Positions 35,278-43,884 of a DNA stretch of 64,000 bases are shown piece after piece; within the stretch, counting starts at the first letter, position 1, and every line of letters starts with the position of its first letter. A program made the translations under genes and the position numbers. The notes beneath the pieces are model-generated. The model did not search any database and was not told the DNA's origin. It saw nothing but the letters and a program-made list of their open reading frames with translations. Source of the stretch: Streptomyces sp. CBMA29 (GTDB lineage Bacteria; Actinomycetota; Actinomycetes; Streptomycetales; Streptomycetaceae); assembly GCF_014596445.1 (NCBI RefSeq), contig NZ_MECL01000136.1, positions 1 through 64,000 of the forward strand, given 5' to 3'.

Positions 35278-35332
35278 CGAAGATGCAGCGCCGCATTTCG
35301 AGTGGTGCGGCGCATGGACAACGGAGGCCGTG

Positions 35333-36418
35333 GTGCCGCGTACGACCAGCTCAGGCGGGCGCAACAACAAGCCGGTGACCCTGGCTCTGGTCGCCCAGCG
35401 CGCTGGGGTGTCCGTACAGACCGTGTCCAACGCGCTGAACTCGCCCGACCTGCTGGCACCCCGCACGCTGGAGCGGGTCCGTGAGGCGATCAGTGAGCTG
35501 GACTACCGGCCGCATCAGGCCGCCCGCTCGCTGCGCACCCGGTCCAGCCGGCTGATCGGCTATGCCATCCAGCCGACGTTCGCGGGGGAGTCCACCCCCG
35601 TGCTCGACGACTTCCTGCACGCGCTGTCGGACTCCGCGGACACGGCGGGGTACCGTGTGCTGCTGTTCGCGGCGCGGTCCGGCGCGGACGACGAGGTCGA
35701 CCGCTACGACGCGCTGCTGCGCGACCACTCGGTCGACGCGTTCGTGCTGAGCAACACCCACCGCGGCGACCGGCGCCCGGCGTGGCTGCACAAACGTGGC
35801 GTACCCTTCGTGGCGTTCGGCCGGTCCTGGTCGGCGCGTGACACCGGCGACTGGGTCGACGTGGACGGCGCGTCCGGTACGTCGGCGGCCGTCGACCAGC
35901 TCGTGGCCGCCGGACACACCCGGATCGCCTTCCTCGGCTGGCCGCGCGGCTCGGGCGTCGGTGACGACCGGGCCACGGGCTGGCGAGAGGCGATGCGACG
36001 CCACGACCTGCCGGTACGTGACCTGCGGGTCTCCTCGGTGGGTGACGTGAACACGGCGCGGGACGCGGTGGCGCGGGTCCTGCCCCGCGTGACCGCGGTC
36101 GTCACGGCCAGCGACACCCTGGCACTGGGCTGCTACCGGGCGCTGCGGGACAGCGGCCGGACCCCCGGCCGGGACGTGGCGGTGGTCGGCTTCGACGACT
36201 CCCCGGCGGCCGGTCTGCTCAGCCCTGGCCTCAGCAGCGTCCGTCAGCCGCTGGAGGAGGTCGGCCGGGTCTGCACCCGGCTGCTCATGGCGAGGATCGG
36301 CGCCCCGGAGGCCGATCCCGAGCATGTGCTGCTGACGCCGGAGCTGGTCGTCCGGGAGAGCTCCGCGGCGGGACCGTCCGCCGCGCGGTCGCCCGACGAC
36401 CGGCCGCCCGCCCCCTGA
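35333..36418 (+). CDS. LacI family transcriptional regulator
   Basis: A 361-residue LacI protein with HTH TLALVAQRAGVSVQTVSNALN, hinge LDYRPHQAARSLRTRSS and effector domain with VTAVVTASDTLALGCYRAL and DVAVVGFDDSPAAGLLSPGL. Two adjacent GTG codons (35330, 35333) follow GGAGG. The second gives better spacing and is chosen. It probably represses the divergent debranching-like gene, itself, and perhaps the ABC operon downstream, in answer to an alpha-glucoside. A strong hairpin separates it from that operon. Confidence 0.93.
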   Translation: MPRTTSSGGRNNKPVTLALVAQRAGVSVQTVSNALNSPDLLAPRTLERVREAISELDYRPHQAARSLRTRSSRLIGYAIQPTFAGESTPVLDDFLHALSDSADTAGYRVLLFAARSGADDEVDRYDALLRDHSVDAFVLSNTHRGDRRPAWLHKRGVPFVAFGRSWSARDTGDWVDVDGASGTSAAVDQLVAAGHTRIAFLGWPRGSGVGDDRATGWREAMRRHDLPVRDLRVSSVGDVNTARDAVARVLPRVTAVVTASDTLALGCYRALRDSGRTPGRDVAVVGFDDSPAAGLLSPGLSSVRQPLEEVGRVCTRLLMARIGAPEADPEHVLLTPELVVRESSAAGPSAARSPDDRPPAP

Positions 36419-36451
36419 CTCCCGACGGACCGCCTGGTCCGAAGGGTTGAA

Positions 36452-36487
36452 GGACCGTGGGGTGACATGGACCGCGCCCCACGGTCC
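36452..36487 (+). terminator. terminator after the lacI-like gene
   Basis: GGACCGTGGGG (36452-36462) pairs perfectly with CCCCACGGTCC (36477-36487). It ends the regulator transcript before the ABC operon, which then needs its own promoter in 36488-36641. Confidence 0.75.
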
Positions 36488-36641
36488 CGACCTGACAGAC
36501 CGGACACGTCTGTCACGCCATAAAGCTACAAAGCGACAAAGCGGCACGGCCACGCAGGCCCGCCGCCATCGGGCGCCCTCATCGCCCGGCTCGCGGAGTT
36601 CCGTAGGTTCCGGATGATCCGGACAGTCCTGGAGAGAAACG

Positions 36642-37883
36642 ATGACAGTACGCAGAGCCGCGACCGCCACCGCCGTGTGCGGGGTGTTCTTGGTCGCCGG
36701 GTGTTCGTCCAACTTCGGCAGCGACAGCAGCGGCAAGCAGGACTCGGGCGGCAAGCAGAGCCTCACGGTGATGATCGGCTCCTCGGGCGACAACGAGACC
36801 AACGCCGTGAAGCAGGCCGCCACCGCGTGGGCGAAGAAGACCGGCAACACCGTCTCGGTGATCGCCGCCCAGAACCTCGACCAGCAGCTCGGCCAGGCGC
36901 TGGCGGGCGGCAAGCCGCCGGACGTCTTCTACGTCGGCTCCAGCGTCTTCGCCAACTACGCCAAGGGCAACTCGCTGTACGCCTACGGTGACCAGCTCTC
37001 CGACAAGGACGACTTCAACAGCGCGCTGCGCGCGTCCTTCACCTACGACAACAAGTTCGTCTGCGCGCCCAAGGACAGCTCCACGCTGGCGCTCGCGGTC
37101 AACACGGCCATGTGGAAGGACGCCGGGCTCACCGACGCGGACTACCCCACGACGTGGGACGACCTGGAGAAGGTCGCCAAGAAGCTCACGACGAAGAAGA
37201 CCACCGGTCTGGTCGTGAACGCCTCGTACAACCAGCTCGGCCCCTTCATGAAGCAGGCCGGCGGCTGGGTCACCAACGCCGACCAGAGCAAGGTCACCGC
37301 GGACAGCCCCGCGAACGTCGAGGCGCTGACGTATGTGAAGAAGCTGCTCAACGACGGCGTGATGAAGTTCCCCAAGCAGGTCGACGCCGGCTGGGGCGGT
37401 GAGGCACTGGGCACCCAGAAGGCCGCGATGACCATCGAGGGCAACTGGCTGACCGGCGCGATGACCGCGGACTACCCGAAGGTCGGCTACAAGGTCGTCC
37501 CGCTGCCCGAGGGTCCCAAGGGCAAGGGCACGCTGTCCTTCAGCAACTGCTGGGGCGTGGCCAACAAGAGCGCCCACCACGACGCCGCCGTCGACCTGGT
37601 GAAGGCGTTCACCACCGTCGACCAGCAGTTGTCCTTCGCCGACGCCATCGGTGTGCTGCCCTCGCGCGACAGCGCGCTGGCGACGTTCAAGGAGAAGCAC
37701 CCGGCGAGCGTGGCGTTCGCGGACGGCACCGCGTACGCGCAGGGTCCGGTGACCGTCCCGGGCTTCACCAAGGTCCTGGCCCAGTTCGACACCGACCTGT
37801 CCGGGCTCGCCACCGGCGATCCGAAGAAGATCCTGTCCAGCCTCCAGACCAACGGCGACCAGGTGCTCACGAGCGACAACTGA
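36642..37883 (+). CDS. sugar ABC transporter substrate-binding lipoprotein (MalE type)
   Basis: A 413-residue SBP_bac_1 receptor. Its signal peptide ends in the lipobox LVAGC (Cys about 21). Then come TVMIGSSGDNETNAVKQAA, the ligand-cleft segment GGKPPDVFYVGSS, YPTTWDDLEKVAKKL and AAMTIEGNWLTG, all typical of MalE-like receptors. It is the first gene of an SBP-permease-permease operon that has no ATPase, so a shared MsiK-like ATPase is likely. Context points to an alpha-glucoside or related oligosaccharide. Confidence 0.95.
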   Translation: MTVRRAATATAVCGVFLVAGCSSNFGSDSSGKQDSGGKQSLTVMIGSSGDNETNAVKQAATAWAKKTGNTVSVIAAQNLDQQLGQALAGGKPPDVFYVGSSVFANYAKGNSLYAYGDQLSDKDDFNSALRASFTYDNKFVCAPKDSSTLALAVNTAMWKDAGLTDADYPTTWDDLEKVAKKLTTKKTTGLVVNASYNQLGPFMKQAGGWVTNADQSKVTADSPANVEALTYVKKLLNDGVMKFPKQVDAGWGGEALGTQKAAMTIEGNWLTGAMTADYPKVGYKVVPLPEGPKGKGTLSFSNCWGVANKSAHHDAAVDLVKAFTTVDQQLSFADAIGVLPSRDSALATFKEKHPASVAFADGTAYAQGPVTVPGFTKVLAQFDTDLSGLATGDPKKILSSLQTNGDQVLTSDN

Positions 37884-37932
37884 CCGTACCGGCCGGGCAG
37901 CACCGCGGGGGCAGGAGCAGGAGGAGAAAGAG

Positions 37933-39150
37933 ATGAGCCAGCACGGCAGCGGCGCCGTCGCCGTACCGGCGGGGTCGGGAGCCCCGCCGGGAGGCACGGG
38001 CACACGGAGCGCCCGCGGCGGCGGGACGGCGGGCGCCGGTACGCGCCGCGGTCCCCGCTTCGGCGGCGGGCGCCGCGACCGGGCGATCAAGGGGCATCAG
38101 GGCCTGTGGGGCTGGCTGTTCGTCAGCCCGATGGTGGTCGTGCTCGGCCTCTTCCTGCTCCTGCCCATCGGCATGGCGCTGTGGGTCAGCCTGCTGCACT
38201 GGAACGGGCAGTCGAACCCCTTCAGCGGCGCCGCCGACTTCGTCGGGGTGCGCAACTACTCCGATCTGCTGACCCGGCCGGGTCAGGACCGACAGCTCTT
38301 CATGACGTCGATCCGCAACAATCTGTACTACGTCCTGCTGGTCGTCCCCGTCCAGACGGCCCTGGCCCTGGCCTTGGCCGTGGCGGTCAACAGCCGCCGC
38401 GTCAAGGGCAAGAGCCTGTTCCGCACGGTCTTCTACTTCCCGTCCGTGACCAGCTCGATCGCCATATCCACGGTGTTCCTCTTCCTCTTCCAGGGCAGCG
38501 GCGCGGTCAACGCGCTGCTGAAGTGGGTGGGCATCACCGGACCGAAGTGGTTCACCGACGCGCACGGCCTGGTGTGGACCGCGCTCGGCGGCCTCGGCAT
38601 CGTCGACCCGGACAAGCCCGTGCCCGTGCTCGCCGCGCACGGATTCCTCGGACTGTCCTGGTGGGACTGGCTGGCCGGACCCTCCATCGCGATGTGCACC
38701 ATCATCATCCTGGCGATCTGGACCAGCTCGGGCACATACATGCTGATCTTCCTCGCCGCGCTCCAGGACGTACCCGCGGAGCTGGAGGAGGCCGCGCTGC
38801 TCGACGGCGCCAACCGCTGGCAGTCGTTCCGCAACGTGACGCTGCCCGCGCTGCGCCCGGTGCTCTTCCTCGTCGTCACCCTCGGACTGATCGGCACCTG
38901 GCAGGTCTTCGACGCGGTGTACGTGATGAGCCAGGGCGCACCCGCCAACACGACGCTCACACCCGCCTACCTGTCGTACACCGCGGGATTCCAGGACGCC
39001 GACTACGGGCGCGCGGCGGCCATCGCCTTCCTGCTGCTGGCGATCATCTTGGTGATGACGCTGGTGCAGCGCGTCCTGCTGCGCGACCGCGACGCGGTCA
39101 CACGATTCAGCCGCCTGCGGGCGCGGCTGGTGCGAGGGAGGACGTCATGA
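37933..39150 (+). CDS. sugar ABC transporter permease (MalF type)
   Basis: A 405-residue BPD_transp_1 permease with six membrane segments (first: WLFVSPMVVVLGLFLLLPIG). The EAA loop is EEAALLDGANRWQSFRNVTL. It has an unusually long Gly/Ala/Arg-rich cytoplasmic N-terminus of about 50 residues and a somewhat expanded loop before the EAA region (about residues 205-235). The start ATG follows AGGAGGAGAAAGAG. Its stop overlaps the next permease start. Confidence 0.94.
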   Translation: MSQHGSGAVAVPAGSGAPPGGTGTRSARGGGTAGAGTRRGPRFGGGRRDRAIKGHQGLWGWLFVSPMVVVLGLFLLLPIGMALWVSLLHWNGQSNPFSGAADFVGVRNYSDLLTRPGQDRQLFMTSIRNNLYYVLLVVPVQTALALALAVAVNSRRVKGKSLFRTVFYFPSVTSSIAISTVFLFLFQGSGAVNALLKWVGITGPKWFTDAHGLVWTALGGLGIVDPDKPVPVLAAHGFLGLSWWDWLAGPSIAMCTIIILAIWTSSGTYMLIFLAALQDVPAELEEAALLDGANRWQSFRNVTLPALRPVLFLVVTLGLIGTWQVFDAVYVMSQGAPANTTLTPAYLSYTAGFQDADYGRAAAIAFLLLAIILVMTLVQRVLLRDRDAVTRFSRLRARLVRGRTS

Positions 39151-40064
39151 GCGCCGGGACGATGGAACGACGCGCCTCCGGCCGGTCCGGAGGAGGCCGT
39201 CCGGGCCGCCAGTCGTCCGGCAGCCGGGTGCTGCGGATCGTGGTGTACGGGCTGCTGATCGGCATGGGCCTGCTGTACGTCCTGCCGTTCTTCGTACAGA
39301 TCGCGACCTCGCTCAAGACGGACCCGGACGCGGCGGCCCATCCGCTGTCGCTGCTGCCGAACCCGTTCTCGCTGGAAACCTACCGGCGTCTGTTCGGCCT
39401 CGGCGGCAGCGGCGACGCGGTGCCGTTCACCCGCTGGCTGGCGAATTCGATCGTGGTCACGGTCTTCATCACCGCCGGACGCGTCTTCTTCGACTCGCTC
39501 GCCGGATACGCCCTGGCCCGGCTGGACTTCCGGGGCCGCAATCTCCTGTTCAACGGGCTGCTGACGATCATGTCGGTGCCCGGCGTGGTCCTGCTCATCC
39601 CGAAGTTCCTGGTGCTCAACCAGCTCGGGATGTTCGACAGCTACGCCGGCATGATCGTGCCGCTGCTGGTCGACGCGGCCGGGGTGTTCATCATGCGGCA
39701 GTTCTTCGTGTCGGTGCCCAAGGAGGTGGAGGAAGCGGCGCGGATCGACGGCGCGGGCGTCTTCCGCACCTTCTGGTCCGTCGTCCTCCCGATGGCCAGG
39801 CCCGCGCTGATCACCCTGACCATCCTGTCCTTCCAGGGCTCCTGGAACGAGTTCACCCACTTCCTCGTCGCCACCCAGTCCCCGCAGTACGAGACCCTCA
39901 CCACGGGCCTGGCCCACCTGGTCTCCGGCGGCCTCAGCGCGGGTACGCAGTATCCGCTGAAGCTCACCGCGGCCCTGCTGTCGACGATCCCGGTCGCGCT
40001 GCTGTTCTTCGTCTTCCAACGGCACTTCGTCCGCAGCGCGAATTCGGGCGCGGTCAAGGAGTAG
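39147..40064 (+). CDS. sugar ABC transporter permease (MalG type)
   Basis: A 305-residue partner permease starting at an ATG that overlaps the previous stop codon. The first membrane segment is IVVYGLLIGMGLLYVLPFFV. The EAA loop is EEAARIDGAGVFRTFWSVVL. The MalG-type ending is SANSGAVKE. About six membrane segments are seen. Together with the preceding two genes it makes an importer complete except for its ATPase. Confidence 0.95.
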   Translation: MSAGTMERRASGRSGGGRPGRQSSGSRVLRIVVYGLLIGMGLLYVLPFFVQIATSLKTDPDAAAHPLSLLPNPFSLETYRRLFGLGGSGDAVPFTRWLANSIVVTVFITAGRVFFDSLAGYALARLDFRGRNLLFNGLLTIMSVPGVVLLIPKFLVLNQLGMFDSYAGMIVPLLVDAAGVFIMRQFFVSVPKEVEEAARIDGAGVFRTFWSVVLPMARPALITLTILSFQGSWNEFTHFLVATQSPQYETLTTGLAHLVSGGLSAGTQYPLKLTAALLSTIPVALLFFVFQRHFVRSANSGAVKE

Positions 40065-40127
40065 CAGCTTCCCGACCCGCACCCCGCACCCCGCACCCCG
40101 CCCACGGCCTCCGGGCCCCTCAATCCC

Positions 40128-40163
40128 CCCGGCGGGCGCCCACCTGACAGGGCGCCCGCCGGG
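40128..40163 (+). terminator. strong terminator closing the MalEFG-type operon
   Basis: CCCGGCGGGCGCCC (40128-40141) pairs perfectly over 14 bases with 40150-40163 around an eight-base loop. Just before it, at 40078-40098, CGCACCC is repeated three times in tandem. Confidence 0.85.
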
Positions 40164-40262
40164 TGTGGTGTGCCGGCGTTCGCGTCAGGCCGTCGCGGGC
40201 GCCCCGGCATGGCGGGGACGCTTCGGCCGGCGCCGAAACGTTCCGGTCGTAGCGTCGAGGCC

Positions 40263-41204
40263 ATGAGGCATCAGAGGCGTGAGTTCGACCGCTGGGCGGA
40301 CGTACGGGCGGCGCTCGCCGACCAGGCGCTCGTACCGGAACCGCCGACCGGGGATGTCGGTCCCGCCGGGGCGAGCGTGGCGTGGCTGCGGTCCGCCGCC
40401 GTCCGCGTCTGCCCCGGCCGCGCCCACGCGCTCACCCCCTTCGCCCGCCTGCACCACCAGGCCGCCCCGCTGCTGCTGCCCAACGCCTGGGACTACGCCA
40501 GCGCCGCCGCCCTGGCGGCAGGCGGATTTCCCGCCATCGGCACCACCAGCCTGGGCGTGGCCGCAGCCCTCGGTCTGCCGGACGGCGCCGCCGCCACCGC
40601 GGACGCGACCGTGGCGCTGGCCCGCCGACTCGGCCACGGCTCTTTCCTGTTCACCGTCGACGCCGAAGGCGGCTTCAGCGACGACGTGGCCGAAGTCGTC
40701 GCACTGGCCGAGCAGTTGTACGCGGCGGGCGCTGCCGGAATCAATCTCGAAGACGGCCGCGCCGACGGCACGCTCGCCCCCGTCGCCCTGCACGCCGCGA
40801 AGATCGCCGCCGTCAAGTCCGCCGTACCGGCGCTGTTCGTGAACGCACGCACCGACACCCACTGGCTCGGCCGCGAGCAGGACACGACCTCGACCCGCCT
40901 CGCGGTCTACGAACGGGCCGGTGCGGACGGGGTGTTCGTCCCCGGACTGTCGGACCCGGACGAGATCACCGCCCTGACGTCGTTCCTCGTCGTACCGCTG
41001 AACATCCTGTACGCGCCGAGCGGACCGCCCCTCGCCGAACTGGCCGCGATGGGCGTACGCAGGGTCAGCCTCGGCTCCCTCCTCTACCGAGGAGCCCTGG
41101 CCTCGGCGGTCTCCACCGCGACGGCCGTCCGGGACGGGCGTCCGACGGATCTCACCGCCCCCTCGTACGCCGAGGTCCAGCGGCTAGGAGACCCGGGCGA
41201 GTAG
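40263..41204 (+). CDS. isocitrate lyase/PEP mutase family protein with extra N-terminus
   Basis: A 313-residue protein. From about residue 60 on it is a normal PEP-mutase-superfamily barrel: FARLHHQAAPLLLPNAWDYA, GGFPAIGTTSLGVAAALG, the metal-binding VDAEGGFSDD (about 134), NLEDGRADG (about 161) and VNARTDTHWLG. It lacks the KKCGH motif of true isocitrate lyase. Family members act as C-C or P-C bond lyases or mutases, such as 2-methylisocitrate lyase or oxaloacetate decarboxylase. The first 55 residues (RREFDRWADVRAALADQALV) are not part of this fold and recall the N-terminal part of some cytochromes P450. ATG 40263 is the only good start before the barrel. Confidence 0.85.
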   Translation: MRHQRREFDRWADVRAALADQALVPEPPTGDVGPAGASVAWLRSAAVRVCPGRAHALTPFARLHHQAAPLLLPNAWDYASAAALAAGGFPAIGTTSLGVAAALGLPDGAAATADATVALARRLGHGSFLFTVDAEGGFSDDVAEVVALAEQLYAAGAAGINLEDGRADGTLAPVALHAAKIAAVKSAVPALFVNARTDTHWLGREQDTTSTRLAVYERAGADGVFVPGLSDPDEITALTSFLVVPLNILYAPSGPPLAELAAMGVRRVSLGSLLYRGALASAVSTATAVRDGRPTDLTAPSYAEVQRLGDPGE

Positions 41205-41453
41205 GGCGTAGAGGTTGACCTGCCCGGCCGGTACGGGCGAGTCGGCGTTGCCGGGGCGCCAGTCGGCAGGGCTGACGACATCGGCCAGTTCGTGCGCCAA
41301 CTGGTCCAGCGGACCGGTCACTGAGACCTCGGCGACCCCCGTCGCCTCCTCGGCGAGCAACTCCCCGCGATGTGCGGCGAGATGGGGCGACGCCCGCCCG
41401 GACCCGGTCCTCCCGCCCCGGAGCGCGCGGACGTTCCGCCGGTCGACGCCCAC
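41184..41453 (-). CDS. hypothetical small protein, possibly a gene remnant
   Basis: An 89-residue frame right after the CGNR gene on the same strand. The C-terminal two-thirds (HRGELLAEEATGVAEVSVTG, ADWRPGNADSPVPAGQVNLY) has plausible protein character, but the start (GTG 41453, no ribosome-binding site) does not. It overlaps the convergent PEP-mutase gene by 21 bp. I do not recognise the family; it may be the tail of a lost gene. Confidence 0.35.
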   Translation of the reverse strand: MGVDRRNVRALRGGRTGSGRASPHLAAHRGELLAEEATGVAEVSVTGPLDQLAHELADVVSPADWRPGNADSPVPAGQVNLYALLARVS

Positions 41454-41459
41454 GTCGCC

Positions 41460-42056
41460 CTAGGTGACGTCGCCCGGCTGTCCGGTGGCGTGGAGGCGCC
41501 GATGGGCCGCGACACGTTCGCGGGTCGCACATCGGCGGGAGCAGTAGCGGCGTTCGGGACCGCTGCCCTGCGCGAGGAAGACGTTCCGGCAACTGGGGGA
41601 GGCGCAGGTCCCGCCGGGCGGGCGCTCGCGGTCCCAGACGAGGACGGTCAGGGCCATGCACGACGAGGCGAGGAGCCATTCGTCCCAGGGTGCTTCGTCG
41701 TCGTGGTCGAGGTGCGGATGCCACGGCGTGCTGTCGCCGTGCGAGGACAGGCGCAGCGGTCCCGTGTGGTCCTTGAGCAGGCGGTTGAGGACGGCCGCGG
41801 CGGCGTCGGCGTCCTCGGCGGCGAAGGCAGGCCGCAGCAGGGCGGCAGCCGCGCGCAGGGCTGCGACGTCGCCGGCGGTCAGGTCGATCGGCTCCGCCTC
41901 ACCGTAGGCGCGGAGCGTGTCGGCGACCCCGGCCGGGTCGGGGCGCTCCTCGGCAAGGACGTTGAGCAGGGCGGCCGTTCGCCGCGCGGTGGCCAGCACC
42001 GAGTGCCGGGTGGACCAGTCGTCGCTGTGGGAGGACATCTGCCGAATGTAACGCAT
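41460..42056 (-). CDS. CGNR zinc finger domain protein (regulator)
   Basis: A 198-residue protein with the N-terminal helical ABATE/DUF1470-like region (LAEERPDPAGVADTLRAYGE) and a C-terminal CGNR zinc finger: CASPSCRNVF then YCSRRCATRERVAAHR, giving Cx4C...Cx3C ligands. Such proteins are thought to be transcription regulators. Two ATGs (42056, 42038) are possible, neither with a clear ribosome-binding site, so a leaderless transcript is plausible. It is divergent from the MFS gene with only about 40 bp between starts, suggesting it controls that transporter. Confidence 0.85.
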   Translation of the reverse strand: MRYIRQMSSHSDDWSTRHSVLATARRTAALLNVLAEERPDPAGVADTLRAYGEAEPIDLTAGDVAALRAAAALLRPAFAAEDADAAAAVLNRLLKDHTGPLRLSSHGDSTPWHPHLDHDDEAPWDEWLLASSCMALTVLVWDRERPPGGTCASPSCRNVFLAQGSGPERRYCSRRCATRERVAAHRRLHATGQPGDVT

Positions 42057-42094
42057 CTTGCCGACATTTGAGTTACCTGCATAACGTTCTGGGG

Positions 42095-43294
42095 ATGAGA
42101 AACCGTTACGCGCTCCGCCGCTATCTCGCCGGAGCGGTCGCCGCCCGTACCGGCGACGAGATGTCAGGACCGGCGCTGATGCTGGCGGGCTTCGCCCTGG
42201 CCGGTTCGACCACCGCCGCGTCCTCGCTGCTCGCGAGCATCACGGTCTCCGCCGCGATCGGCGGGCCGCTGCTCGGAGCGCTCCTCGACGCAGCCGTACG
42301 ACCGGGGCGCCTGCTCGCCTGGGCCCTCGTCCTCTACGCGGCCGGGCTCGGCGTGATCCTCGCGGGGCTCGGCCGCCTGCCGTTCCCCGTCACCATCGTG
42401 ATCGCCGTGGCGACCGGACTGCTGGGACCCGCCCTGTCCGGCGGATGGACGGCCCAACTCCCGCGCGTGGCAACGGGCGACCACCTGCCCCGCGCGAACG
42501 CCCTCGACGCCATGACCTTCAGCGCCGCGAGCCTGGCCGGTCCGGCTCTCGCGGGCGGTGTGGCGGTGGCGCTCGGCGCCTCGACGGCCGTGGTCGTCTC
42601 CCTCACGCTCATCGCCCTGGCGCTCCCCGCCGCGTGGACGCTGCCCGGCCGCCCGAGTCCGGCGCGTGGTGTCCGGGCCGCATCCGTGCTCCACGACCTC
42701 GCCGCCGGAACCCGGGTCATCCTCGGCCGACCCGCACTGGCCCGCGCGACCCTCGCCTCGGTGGTCTCCTGCGTCGCCCAAGGCATGGTGGCCGCGTGCC
42801 TCCCGCTCCTGGGCGAGCGGGCCCTGGGCGGCGCCGGCCGCGGCGCCCTCCTGCTCTCCTGCGCGGCGGTCTCCGCCCTGCTGGCCACGACCGCGCTCGC
42901 CCGCTTTCCGCGTGCGGCGGCCCCCGACGCGATCATCTGGGCCGGGGCCCTCGTCCAGTCCGCCGCCTGGACCCTGGCCGTATGGGGCCACCCGGCCGCG
43001 CTCGTGGCGGCCTTCCTCCTGGCGGGAATCGGCGAAGGCCCCCAACTCGCCGCCCTGTTCGCCGTCCGCCACCGCGAGGCCCCCGCGCGCCTGCGAGGCC
43101 AGATCATCACCACCGGCGCCAGCCTGAAGATCACCGCCTTCGCCCTGGGGGCGGCCACCGCCGGACCACTGGCGAGCCGGTCCCTCTCCTGCTCGCTGGC
43201 CCTCGCCGCGATGACGGCGCTGCTGGCCGCCCTGGCCTTCTTCGCGATCCCCCCGCCGGACCGCGCACCTGGTGGCCTGCGCGTATTGCCCTGA
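42095..43294 (+). CDS. MFS transporter
   Basis: A 399-residue protein with about 12 hydrophobic segments and the MFS layout: TGDEMSGPALMLAGFALAGS at the start, AAIGGPLLGALLDAAVRPGR for the loop 2-3 region, NALDAMTFSAASLAGPALAG in the middle. It is probably an exporter of small molecules. ATG 42095 is preferred over TTG 42068. It shares a very short divergent promoter region with the CGNR-type regulator. Confidence 0.88.
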   Translation: MRNRYALRRYLAGAVAARTGDEMSGPALMLAGFALAGSTTAASSLLASITVSAAIGGPLLGALLDAAVRPGRLLAWALVLYAAGLGVILAGLGRLPFPVTIVIAVATGLLGPALSGGWTAQLPRVATGDHLPRANALDAMTFSAASLAGPALAGGVAVALGASTAVVVSLTLIALALPAAWTLPGRPSPARGVRAASVLHDLAAGTRVILGRPALARATLASVVSCVAQGMVAACLPLLGERALGGAGRGALLLSCAAVSALLATTALARFPRAAAPDAIIWAGALVQSAAWTLAVWGHPAALVAAFLLAGIGEGPQLAALFAVRHREAPARLRGQIITTGASLKITAFALGAATAGPLASRSLSCSLALAAMTALLAALAFFAIPPPDRAPGGLRVLP

Positions 43295-43325
43295 ACCACG
43301 TCGATCAATGACACGTGTTACTGAA

Positions 43326-43884
43326 ATGCGGAGTGCGGACGTCGTAGTCGTGGGGGCCGTCATCGTCGGGGCCGCCGTGGCCCCGAAGTTGGCCATGGGC
43401 GGCTTCCGGGTGACCGTCCTGGACCGCGGTGCGTCCGCCGGATGGACGTCGTCCAGCGGAGAGGGCAACATCCTGGTCTCCGACAAGGGCCCCGGCGCCG
43501 AACTCGACCTCGCGGTGCTGTCCGGCCCCCTCTGGACCGGACTCGCCGCCGAACTGGGGGAGGAGCTGGGGCCCGGCTTCCCCGACCTCGAGTTCGAGGT
43601 GAAGGGCGGCCTGGTGGTCGCGACGACGCGCGCGCGGGGGCAGACGCGCTGCTCGCCTCGGCCCGTCGGCACGGCGCACGGGTACGACGGGCGTCACCGT
43701 TCTCGGCGGTGTCGTGGACCGTGGACGGCTCGTCGGTGTGGCGACCACGGCCGGACGCTTCGACGCCGAGCACACGGCCGTGGCCGCCGGACCCTGGTCC
43801 GCCGAGGTCGCGGCCCTCCAGGCGCCCAGCGTCGTCGAGTCGACGGCGGCCGGGACCGTACTCATCGGCTCCTCGCGCGAGCGC
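43326..43884 (+). pseudogene. decayed FAD-dependent (DAO-type) oxidoreductase
   Basis: The N-terminal Rossmann segment MRSADVVVVGAVIVGAAVA is followed by FRVTVLDRG and ASAGWTSSSGEGNILVSDKG, as in glycine/sarcosine/hydroxyproline oxidase-type DAO proteins. The first glycine of GxGxxG is already altered. Near 43640 the frame shifts (ADALLASARRHGARV is one frame away), then shifts again to GVTVLGGVVDRGRLVGV and AVAAGPWSAEVAAL. After AAL the sequence jumps to VVESTAAGTVLIGSSRERR, which normally lies well downstream, so there is also an internal deletion. The gene cannot make a working oxidase. Confidence 0.75.

Noticed and set aside
40078-40098. Triple CGCACCC repeat as a possible CRISPR or regulatory array
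   Set aside because: Units of seven bases without spacers; a simple tandem repeat beside a terminator.
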